Shown here in pieces: positions 55,416-62,770 of a DNA stretch of 64,000 bases (position 1 is the first letter of the stretch; the number at the start of each line of letters is the position of its first letter). The position numbers and the translations under genes were made by a program. The stretch is from GCA-2698665 sp047611265. GTDB taxonomy: Bacteria > Pseudomonadota > Gammaproteobacteria > GCA-002705445 > GCA-002716945. The notes below the pieces were generated by a model. That model made no database searches. It was not told the DNA's origin and saw only the letters and a program-made list of their open reading frames with translations. Location of the stretch: positions 1 to 64,000 of the forward strand of contig JBLFWM010000005.1 in NCBI GenBank assembly GCA_047611265.1, given 5' to 3'.

Positions 55416-55497
55416 TGCCGATGGCCGGAGTCGAACCGGCACGACTCGCGCCACAGCCTTCTTAGGACTGCGTGTCTACCAATTCCACCACATCGGC
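55416..55497 (-). tRNA. tRNA-Leu, anticodon AAG
   Basis: The 82-nt class II cloverleaf has acceptor GCCGATG/CATCGGC, D arm GTGG..CAC, anticodon stem CAGTC/GGCTG, a 13-nt variable arm and T arm GCCGG-TTCGACT-CCGGC. The seven-base anticodon loop reads CTAAGAA, giving 34-36 = AAG for codon CUU. E. coli leuU at the same place beside secG has GAG. Base 37 is A, not G. CCA is not encoded. Confidence 0.9.
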
Positions 55498-55501
55498 TAA
55501 A

Positions 55502-55801
55502 CTAAGGAAGGTCCTTTGTATTTGTTTGAGACTGGTTAGTCTTTTCAATCAAACTATCATTAACAGGTAATGTCTTAGACGCAAAATATGCGAGCGATAA
55601 GCTTGTTAGAAAAAAAGAAAGTGCAATAACTGTTGTTATTTTTGTAAGAAATGTAGCGCTACCTCCTGCTCCAAACACTGTTGATGATGCTCCACTGCCA
55701 AATGCAGCTCCAGCATCCGCTCCTTTACCATGCTGAACTAATATTAGAACAACAAGTGAAATAGCGAGAATTATGTGAATACTTAATATTATTGTTTGCA
55801 T
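55502..55801 (-). CDS. secG: Protein translocase subunit SecG
   Basis: The 99 residues form two membrane helices (about 1-22 and 52-73) linked by the glycine-rich loop VQHGKGADAGAAFGSGASSTVFG, the SecG signature. The polar C-terminus is Thr/Asn-rich. SecG supports SecYE during protein export. It lies between tpiA and tRNA-Leu in the conserved order. Confidence 0.94.
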   Translation of the reverse strand: MQTIILSIHIILAISLVVLILVQHGKGADAGAAFGSGASSTVFGAGGSATFLTKITTVIALSFFLTSLSLAYFASKTLPVNDSLIEKTNQSQTNTKDLP

Positions 55802-55813
55802 GATGTAGTTATC

Positions 55814-56596
55814 TCAAATTGAAGAGCAAATATCAATAAATTTTTTAGAATTTAATGATGCTCCTCCGACTAATGCTCCATTTACATTGGAAAGACTCAA
55901 TATTGATGATGCATTCAGGTTATTTACACTACCACCATATAAAATTTTAATGTTGTTAGTTTTTATTCCTAATATCTTATTGAGAGTATTCCGTATATAG
56001 CTGTGGACATCGCTTATATTATCTAAGCTAGCAGTTTTTCCAGTACCAATAGCCCATACAGGCTCATAAGCTATAATAATTTTACTATGGTCAGATTTTA
56101 ATAAAACCAGAGATTTTATTAGGGCTGACTTTAATTGTCTTAAAATTACTTTTTTCGTTAACTTCTTGTTATATTCAGCAATAGTTTCACCAACACATAA
56201 AATTGTATTCATATTAGATTCTAGAGATAATTGAGTTTTTTTAGCAATAGTTTTCTCATCTTCCTGGAAAACATGCCTTCTTTCTGAGTGACCTATTAAG
56301 GTATAAGTACAATTATAGTCTTTTGTCATATCAACGGATAATTCACCAGTATAGGCTCCATTTTGAAATGAGGATATATTTTGAGATCCTAGGGATATTT
56401 TTTTGCGCGAAATCTTATGATGATTCAATCTATTTAAAATAACATTAAGATATATAGATGGAGGTAGTATTAAAATATCGCATTTAGGTTTTATCTTTTT
56501 ATATAATTTAATAAAATCATTTATTAACTTAATTAATGATTTTGAATCACCATTCTGTTTCCAATTTCCGGCTATAAGATATTTTTGATTATTCAT
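55814..56596 (-). CDS. tpiA: Triose-phosphate isomerase
   Basis: The 260-residue TIM barrel has Lys13 (GNWKQNGD), His103 (IGHSERR) and Glu178 (AYEPVWAIGTGK), with the flexible loop and the terminal phosphate site YGGSVNNLNA. It interconverts DHAP and glyceraldehyde-3-phosphate. Its start overlaps glmM by 4 nt. Confidence 0.96.
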   Translation of the reverse strand: MNNQKYLIAGNWKQNGDSKSLIKLINDFIKLYKKIKPKCDILILPPSIYLNVILNRLNHHKISRKKISLGSQNISSFQNGAYTGELSVDMTKDYNCTYTLIGHSERRHVFQEDEKTIAKKTQLSLESNMNTILCVGETIAEYNKKLTKKVILRQLKSALIKSLVLLKSDHSKIIIAYEPVWAIGTGKTASLDNISDVHSYIRNTLNKILGIKTNNIKILYGGSVNNLNASSILSLSNVNGALVGGASLNSKKFIDICSSI

Positions 56597-58023
56597 ACTA
56601 TGGTATTTTTATTAATATTATCATAAAAATACTTAGAAAGTATTTCTATTTGTTCCGCGTCCTCATGTTCTATTAATAATCTAATTAAATTTTCAGTTCC
56701 AGAAGGTCTTAACAATAATCTTCCATTAGATCCTAACATCTTTTTTAAATCTAAAAATACTTTAGCATTTATTTTATCTTCTAAAAATATTTTCTTATTA
56801 GCGACTTTAGTATTAAATAATTTACCAGGAATCGAGATTATCTCTTCTTTTAACTCATCTATGGTTTTATCTTGTTTAAAAATGACTTCTAATAAACTTA
56901 TTAAGGTAACAATGCCATCCCCTATATAAAAACCATTCGAAACTGGAATTAATATATGTCCAGATGACTCACCTCCAAAGCTCGAACCTGATTTAACCAT
57001 CTCTTTTAGAACATGTTTGTCACCCACTTCTGTTTCAATAAATTTAATATTATTTTTTTTATATAAATTTTGTATTCCATAGTTAGTCATTTGAGTTCCA
57101 ACAATTGGCTTATTGTTCTTGTTAAATTTTTTATGGAAGAGAGCTAGAATATATAAGGTATCGTCACCATTAATCTCCTGACCATATGGAGACACAAAAA
57201 TTACACGATCACCATCACCATCAAACGCAACCCCTAAATCAATTTTTAACTCTTTAGGTGCGCGAGTTTTATCATAATCTAAACTATTTGCATTTATGCT
57301 ATTGAAATCAAATATAAATTTCTTGAGCGCATTAGTATGCGTCGCACCGCAATTATTATTTATATTTGTACCTGAAGGCTCATTATAAATAGGAATTATA
57401 TTAATAAAACTATCTTTTAATACTTCATTTATAATTTTAGATGTTGCTCCATTGGCACAATCTACTAGAATATTAAATTTTCTTTTAGGGATCTTAACAT
57501 CTTTTGTTTTTAATAAAAAATAATTATTGATATAATCAATATAACGCTTATTAAAATTTTCTGCATAACCAGACTTAGGTTTTTTTTGATTTTTAGCACC
57601 TATTTCTTCTTTCTGGCTAAAATAATTATTCTCTATTATTTCTTCCAAAACAGAATCTATTTTAAAACCATTTTTATCAAAAAACTTAACCCCATTATCA
57701 TAGTAAGGATTATGTGATGCTGTTATCTGAATTCCTGCGCATAACTCTTCCGTCAGTCTTTGAGCATTCAAGCAAATACTTAATGCTGGGGTTGGAAGAA
57801 GCCCTACAGAGATAACTTCTGATCCTTGATGCATTATTCCAATAAATAATGCTGACTCAATATCTGAAGAGGATTCTCTGCCATCGTGACTAATATAAAC
57901 TTTCCCTTCTTCATTACCAAATAAAGATTTAGCAAAAGCATATCCAATCTTAACTAGCTGAACATGGTCAATTGGTGGTTCATTAAATTTACCTCTAATA
58001 CCGTCTGTGCCAAATAATTTCAT
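56593..58023 (-). CDS. glmM: Phosphoglucosamine mutase
   Basis: The 476-residue enzyme has the phosphoserine loop ITASHNPYYDNG with Ser103, the magnesium site FDGDGDR and the C-terminal LRPSGTENLIR. It makes glucosamine-1-phosphate for UDP-GlcNAc, peptidoglycan and LPS. It is about 30 residues longer than the usual 445; the extra sequence lies in lysine-rich stretches at about 125-235. It overlaps folP by 4 nt. Confidence 0.95.
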   Translation of the reverse strand: MKLFGTDGIRGKFNEPPIDHVQLVKIGYAFAKSLFGNEEGKVYISHDGRESSSDIESALFIGIMHQGSEVISVGLLPTPALSICLNAQRLTEELCAGIQITASHNPYYDNGVKFFDKNGFKIDSVLEEIIENNYFSQKEEIGAKNQKKPKSGYAENFNKRYIDYINNYFLLKTKDVKIPKRKFNILVDCANGATSKIINEVLKDSFINIIPIYNEPSGTNINNNCGATHTNALKKFIFDFNSINANSLDYDKTRAPKELKIDLGVAFDGDGDRVIFVSPYGQEINGDDTLYILALFHKKFNKNNKPIVGTQMTNYGIQNLYKKNNIKFIETEVGDKHVLKEMVKSGSSFGGESSGHILIPVSNGFYIGDGIVTLISLLEVIFKQDKTIDELKEEIISIPGKLFNTKVANKKIFLEDKINAKVFLDLKKMLGSNGRLLLRPSGTENLIRLLIEHEDAEQIEILSKYFYDNINKNTIV

Positions 58024-58838
58024 AATTCATTTCCGATAATATTTTCTGCTACATGAATTGCTATTTTAGTTTTTCTTACATCATGTGTTCTTATAATCTT
58101 AGCATTATTTAATAATGCAATAACAGCGCCTGCAATTGATCCATTCAACCTATCATCTATATCCTTATTGAGAAGACTACCGATCATACTTTTCCTTGAT
58201 ATACCAATTAAAATATTTGAATTAACTATACTCAATTCTTTTAATTTATGTAAGATCTCATAATTATGATCAAGCGTTTTACCAAAACCAAAACCAGGGT
58301 CTATGATTATTTTATCTTTAGAAATTCCATGCGATATACAAAATTTAACCCTGTCTTCTAAATAAGATTTCACTGTACTGACAACACAGGAGTAGTCAGG
58401 ATTATTTTGCATAGTTTCGGGATTATCCAACATATGCATTAAACATATATAGGTGTTATTTTCTTTAATAATATTTATAAATCTCATATCAGAAATAGAA
58501 GATATATCATTTATAATATTAATTTTATAAGGTAAAAGTTCAAAAATAACATCAGGTTTCATGGAATCTATTGAAATTGGTATGTCGTAATTATCTCTAA
58601 TTTTACTCACAACTGGCAGTAGTCTATCAATTTCTTCTTGTATAGATATTCTTTCTGATCCTGGCCTAGATGACTCTCCACCTATATCAATAATATCCAT
58701 ACCTTCGGATATCATCTGTTCAACTCTAAACATAACATTATCAAGATTAGTATATTTTCCTCCATCATAGAAAGAATCCGGAGTTATATTCAATATCCCC
58801 ATTATGTTAAATTTTTTATTACTTAAATTTAAGTTCAT
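58020..58838 (-). CDS. folP: Dihydropteroate synthase
   Basis: The 272-residue TIM barrel shows MGILNITPDSFYDGG, the phosphate loop DIGGESSRPG, and the DPGFGFGKTLDHN and GISRKSMIG pterin-site blocks. It condenses 4-aminobenzoate with the pterin pyrophosphate in folate synthesis. Its start abuts the stop of the nuclease-like gene. Confidence 0.96.
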   Translation of the reverse strand: MNLNLSNKKFNIMGILNITPDSFYDGGKYTNLDNVMFRVEQMISEGMDIIDIGGESSRPGSERISIQEEIDRLLPVVSKIRDNYDIPISIDSMKPDVIFELLPYKINIINDISSISDMRFINIIKENNTYICLMHMLDNPETMQNNPDYSCVVSTVKSYLEDRVKFCISHGISKDKIIIDPGFGFGKTLDHNYEILHKLKELSIVNSNILIGISRKSMIGSLLNKDIDDRLNGSIAGAVIALLNNAKIIRTHDVRKTKIAIHVAENIIGNEL

Positions 58839-59531
58839 TTATGAATTTTGTGTAAGTAAATTAAACTGCTCAACCTTTTTTAGGAATTTCTTTTGGTATT
58901 CAATAAATTCATCTCCACCAACGATAAATTCTTGAAACAAGGTTTCGGGTGGAGGAGTACAAACCAATATAACTCCTTGAGATATTTGAGTACCATAAGT
59001 TTTGTTATGCGCTAAAGCATAGGCTGATATTTGTAAAAAATAATCCTCTATCCATTCTCTTTTTTTTGGTTTATTTGATTGCTTAAAATCAAGTATACTT
59101 TGTTTGCCTCCATAAACACCAGATGCATCAGCTGTGCCTGCATATGAATTTGGGTAAGACAAAGTTACCTCAGCTCCCCATAATTCATCCAAATTAGATA
59201 TACCTTTCTGAATTATTTGTTCTGACATTATTAAAGACTCTTCATTCTCATTAACCAAAAGGTCTAGCTTAACTTGGCCGGTTAAATAATCTTCAATATG
59301 CTTATGCATAGATGTTCCTCTCGCTGAAGAGACTTGCATAATTCTATTAGCTTCGATATCACCAATTTTTTGCCTCCATTTTAGAAGAGAATTCTTTTTA
59401 TATTCAGATTCAGTTGCTTTAAGTATTTCAGTTACAGATGGAAGTTTAGTGTTGTTAATTTCATAATACCGAGCACCATTTATGGAAGTGCGTGTACTAG
59501 ATGGGTAATTAAATTTTTTATTCCAGAACAT
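58839..59531 (-). CDS. PD-(D/E)XK nuclease, RecB/MGME1-like
   Basis: The 230-residue protein has the RecB-type nuclease layout: LPSVTEIL near the N-terminus, ARGTSMHKHIEDYL (His76, Glu80), AGTADASGVYGG (Asp135), ILDFKQS (Asp148-x-Lys150) and the QISAY motif (Gln167, Tyr171). All expected catalytic residues are present. Similar single-domain proteins include phage exonucleases and mitochondrial MGME1. It sits between ftsH and folP, genes that are normally adjacent, so it is an insertion into a conserved operon. Its role in DNA processing is inferred. Confidence 0.8.
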   Translation of the reverse strand: MFWNKKFNYPSSTRTSINGARYYEINNTKLPSVTEILKATESEYKKNSLLKWRQKIGDIEANRIMQVSSARGTSMHKHIEDYLTGQVKLDLLVNENEESLIMSEQIIQKGISNLDELWGAEVTLSYPNSYAGTADASGVYGGKQSILDFKQSNKPKKREWIEDYFLQISAYALAHNKTYGTQISQGVILVCTPPPETLFQEFIVGGDEFIEYQKKFLKKVEQFNLLTQNS

Positions 59532-59614
59532 ATTAATTTAATATTCTAGATGTTATTGAAAAAAATGAAAGCATAAGTTCAAAACATTATCATGAACTAT
59601 AAAAATAATACGTA

Positions 59615-61528
59615 TTATGACGCTGGTGTTGTTGTTGTAGAGGTTTCTTTTGTAGTAGTTGAGCTGCTACCTTTCGTATCTGAGTTATCATCATCAGTCC
59701 AGCTTTCAGGAGCAGATGGAATCTTACCTTCCATGATTTCATCAATTTGTTTTGCGTCAATTGTTTCATATTTCATTAGCGCATCAGCCATAATATGCAT
59801 CTTATCAAGGTTGTCTTTGATAAGTTTAGTTGCACGCTTATATTGTATATCTATTATATTTCTAATTTCTGAATCAATCGTATGGGCAGTTTCATCTGAA
59901 ACTGTTTTTTGTTGAGACACAGATTTTCCTAGAAAAACTTCATTTTCTTCTTCAGCATATGTAAGTGGTCCCATTTTTGTTGATAAACCCCATTTAGTAA
60001 CCATGCTTCTAGCAAGGCCTGTTGCTCTCTCAATGTCATTCGAAGCACCGGTAGTCACCGCATCTTCTCCAAAAATTTCTTCTTCCGCAACTCTTCCACC
60101 GAAGAGCGCCGCTATCATACTATTAATTCTTTGTTTACTATTACTATATCTATCTTCTTCAGGTAAAAACATTGTTACGCCCAGTGCTCTTCCTCTAGGA
60201 ATTATACTTACTTTATAGACAGGGTCATGGTCAGGGACAAGCCTGCCAACTATTGCATGTCCAGCTTCATGATATGCTGTCAGCTTTCTTTCGCCATCGT
60301 TCATTACCATGGATCTTCTTTCTCCACCCATTAAAATTTTATCTTTTGCTTTTTCAAAATCATCCATTTCAACAATTTTCTTACTTGCTCTTGCAGCAAA
60401 TAATGCTGCTTCATTAACTAAGTTTGCTAAATCAGCTCCAGAGAAACCTGGTGTACCTCTTGCTAATAATTTTGGTTTAACGTCATTTGAAAGTGGAGTT
60501 TTTCTCATATGAACTTTTAATATCTGTTCTCTCCCTCTAATATCAGGTAATGGTACAGTTACTTGTCTATCAAATCTTCCAGGTCTTAATAATGCTGGGT
60601 CTAAAACATCTGGTCTGTTTGTAGCAGCTATTACTATCACTCCTTCGTTACCTTCAAAGCCATCCATCTCAACAAGTAATTGATTTAATGTTTGCTCTCT
60701 TTCATCATGACCACCACCAACACCGGCACCCCTGTGTCTTCCAACAGCATCGATCTCATCAATAAAAATTATACATGGAGCGTGTTTTTTTGCTTGCTCA
60801 AACATATCACGTACTCTTGAAGCTCCAACACCTACAAACATTTCTACAAAATCTGAACCAGAAATTGTAAAGAATGGTACTTTTGCTTCACCTGCTATTG
60901 CTCTTGCAAGTAATGTTTTTCCAGTTCCTGGAGAACCAACCATGAGAACACCTCGTGGTATTTGACCACCTAAATTTTGAAACTTACCAGGGTCTCTAAG
61001 AAAATCAACAAGTTCAGAGACCTCTTCTTTCGCTTCCTCTACTCCAGCAACATCCTTGAATGTTACTTTTACTTGATCTTCTGTTTGTAATTTTGCTTTG
61101 CTTTTTCCAAATGACATTGCTCCACGGCCGCCACCGCCACCGCCCTGCATTTGTCTCATGAAGAATATCCAGACCCCAATTAATAATAAAAATGGGAACC
61201 AATGAATAAATATTTTAGCGAGAAATGATTGTTTTTCGGGTGCTTTACCAGATATCTTAACTTTACTACTTAATAGTTCTCCGACTAATGCTGAATTATC
61301 TGTTTCAGGGCTAAAGGTTATGAATGATTGCCCAGATTTTAAAGTACCTGATATTTCTCTACCTGCTATAGTGACTTCTTCAACTTGGCCAGTTTGAACT
61401 TGTTGCATAAATTCAGAATAGTTATATTCATCAGACGCATTATTGCGTCCATTTATTCCACTGAATAAAGACAATACTACTACTGCTATTACAGTCCATA
61501 TTACTAAATTTTTAATTAAATCACTCAT
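59615..61528 (-). CDS. ftsH: ATP-dependent zinc metalloprotease FtsH
   Basis: The 637 residues include two membrane helices (about 8-24 and 103-124), a periplasmic domain between them, and the AAA+ module with Walker A GSPGTGKT (198-205), Walker B IIFIDEID and the pore motif FVGVGA. The protease site is HEAGH (420-424). Walker A has Ser where most FtsH have Pro at its second position. The C-terminus is a Ser/Thr-rich tail. It degrades inner-membrane and regulatory proteins, including LpxC in gammaproteobacteria. A strong promoter and AAGGAAAG ribosome binding site precede it. Confidence 0.97.
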   Translation of the reverse strand: MSDLIKNLVIWTVIAVVVLSLFSGINGRNNASDEYNYSEFMQQVQTGQVEEVTIAGREISGTLKSGQSFITFSPETDNSALVGELLSSKVKISGKAPEKQSFLAKIFIHWFPFLLLIGVWIFFMRQMQGGGGGGRGAMSFGKSKAKLQTEDQVKVTFKDVAGVEEAKEEVSELVDFLRDPGKFQNLGGQIPRGVLMVGSPGTGKTLLARAIAGEAKVPFFTISGSDFVEMFVGVGASRVRDMFEQAKKHAPCIIFIDEIDAVGRHRGAGVGGGHDEREQTLNQLLVEMDGFEGNEGVIVIAATNRPDVLDPALLRPGRFDRQVTVPLPDIRGREQILKVHMRKTPLSNDVKPKLLARGTPGFSGADLANLVNEAALFAARASKKIVEMDDFEKAKDKILMGGERRSMVMNDGERKLTAYHEAGHAIVGRLVPDHDPVYKVSIIPRGRALGVTMFLPEEDRYSNSKQRINSMIAALFGGRVAEEEIFGEDAVTTGASNDIERATGLARSMVTKWGLSTKMGPLTYAEEENEVFLGKSVSQQKTVSDETAHTIDSEIRNIIDIQYKRATKLIKDNLDKMHIMADALMKYETIDAKQIDEIMEGKIPSAPESWTDDDNSDTKGSSSTTTKETSTTTTPAS

Positions 61529-61547
61529 TTATTCTTTCCTTAGAATC

Positions 61548-61576
61548 ATTCTAATTTCATGACGTATCTTTGTCAA
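61548..61576 (-). promoter_or_regulatory. Sigma-70 promoter of ftsH
   Basis: On the minus strand TTGACA (61576-61571) and TAGAAT (61553-61548) are exactly 17 bp apart. Transcription would begin near 61541, giving a leader of about 13 nt containing the AAGGAAAG ribosome binding site. ftsH can thus be transcribed separately from rlmE. Confidence 0.75.
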
Positions 61577-61600
61577 TCAATTAACTCTCCTAATACTATA

Positions 61601-62215
61601 TCAGTCTTTGAACTCAATACAAATTAGGTATACCTCATTACTCTTTTTTTTAGAAGAGGGCGGCTTAAAAACATTAATTTTATTAAAGTTATTATTTAAT
61701 GTTTTTAATGTGATTTCAAAACTACTCCCTAAAAAATACTTCATTACCAAGGTTCCTTTGGGTTTTAATTTAAATCTACAAAACCCTAATATATTTAATG
61801 CAATATCAGAAAAATTACTTTGATCTACATCGCTTATACCAGTAATATTAGGGGCAATATCAGACAATACAAGGTCTAGCTTAGAATCTTTCTTTTCAAA
61901 TAACTTCATATACGAGTCATAGTCCCCAATATCTTGTTTAGCAATATATGTCCCATCAACTGGTTTTACGTCTAATAAATCTATTCCAACTATAAAATTA
62001 ATATTTTTAAATTCTTTTAAAACCTGCAACCAAGAGCCAGGAGCACATCCAAGATCAGCAACTGAAGTTATTTTTCTTAAGAAATTATATTTTTCATCTA
62101 TAGCTTTTAACTTATAAGCAGCACGAGATCTATATTTATCTTGTTTAGATTTTTTTACAAAAGGGTCTTCTGCATGTCGCCTAACCCAATTAGATGTTTT
62201 ATTAACCTTGGTCAT
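61601..62215 (-). CDS. rlmE: 23S rRNA 2'-O-methyltransferase RlmE
   Basis: The 204-residue FtsJ-type enzyme has the SAM-binding VADLGCAPGSWLQVL, DLVLSDIAPN with the catalytic Asp, and VMKYFLGSSFE with the catalytic Lys, followed by the terminal Glu in NEVYLICIEF. It methylates U2552 of 23S rRNA. It precedes ftsH, the standard order. Its mRNA is predicted leaderless. Confidence 0.95.
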   Translation of the reverse strand: MTKVNKTSNWVRRHAEDPFVKKSKQDKYRSRAAYKLKAIDEKYNFLRKITSVADLGCAPGSWLQVLKEFKNINFIVGIDLLDVKPVDGTYIAKQDIGDYDSYMKLFEKKDSKLDLVLSDIAPNITGISDVDQSNFSDIALNILGFCRFKLKPKGTLVMKYFLGSSFEITLKTLNNNFNKINVFKPPSSKKKSNEVYLICIEFKD

Positions 62216-62222
62216 GATTTAA

Positions 62223-62231
62223 ATTATATCA
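62223..62231 (-). promoter_or_regulatory. Extended -10 box of rlmE
   Basis: On the minus strand TGATATAAT ends 7 nt before the ATG of rlmE at 62215, so transcription would begin at or beside the A of ATG. No Shine-Dalgarno sequence is present. Confidence 0.5.
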
Positions 62232-62260
62232 TTGAAATAGATTATTTTGATTGATATGAT
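62232..62260 (+). promoter_or_regulatory. Promoter of tpx, giving a leaderless transcript
   Basis: TTGAAA (62232-62237) and TATGAT (62255-62260) are exactly 17 bp apart. The tpx ATG begins at 62266, 5 nt after the -10 box, where transcription is expected to start. It overlaps the divergent rlmE promoter. Confidence 0.65.
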
Positions 62261-62265
62261 GTTGT

Positions 62266-62766
62266 ATGACTGAAATTACCTTACAAGGAAATAAAATTAA
62301 TACTAACGGTGAAGCACCAAAAGTTGGCGAAGAAGCTCCTGATTTTTTATTGGTAGACTCTGAACTGAATAATGTGACTTTATCAGCATATAAAGATAAG
62401 TATATTGTGCTTAACATAATTCCTAGTCTTGATACTCCAGTATGTCAAAAATCAACTAAAATATTTAATGAGCGAATAGCGGCAATGACCGATGTTGTTG
62501 TCTTGGCTGTTTCAGCAGATTTGCCATTTGCCATGAAAAGATTTTGTACCAGTGAAAACATAAATTCAGTGATACCTTTGTCTATGATGAGGTCTAGAAA
62601 TTTTGCCAAAGATTACGGGGTTCTACTAGTAGACGGTCCGTTATCTGGGATAACTGCAAGAGCAGTAATTGTAATTGACAAAAATAATAAAGTTATTCAT
62701 TCAGAGTTAGTGAATGAAATTGCCAATGAACCTAATTATGATGATGCTTTAAATTGCATATCATAA
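62266..62766 (+). CDS. tpx: Thiol peroxidase
   Basis: The 166-residue peroxiredoxin has the peroxidatic cysteine in SLDTPVCQKST (near residue 61) and the resolving cysteine in KRFCTSENI (near 95), the two-Cys arrangement of bacterial Tpx. PLSGITARAVIVID is also typical. It removes hydroperoxides with thioredoxin. The mRNA is probably leaderless. The symporter gene starts 4 nt after its stop. Confidence 0.95.
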   Translation: MTEITLQGNKINTNGEAPKVGEEAPDFLLVDSELNNVTLSAYKDKYIVLNIIPSLDTPVCQKSTKIFNERIAAMTDVVVLAVSADLPFAMKRFCTSENINSVIPLSMMRSRNFAKDYGVLLVDGPLSGITARAVIVIDKNNKVIHSELVNEIANEPNYDDALNCIS

Positions 62767-62770
62767 TTAA

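Noticed and set aside
55459..55465. Reading the leucine tRNA anticodon as TAA by shifting the loop one base
   Set aside because: The shifted stem would contain a C-C mismatch; only the frame with loop CTAAGAA gives five pairs and matches the E. coli leuU layout.
59605..59618. Palindrome ATAATACGTATTAT at the ftsH stop as a terminator
   Set aside because: The stem is short and almost all A-T, and the following T run is brief; stability is too low to support a call.
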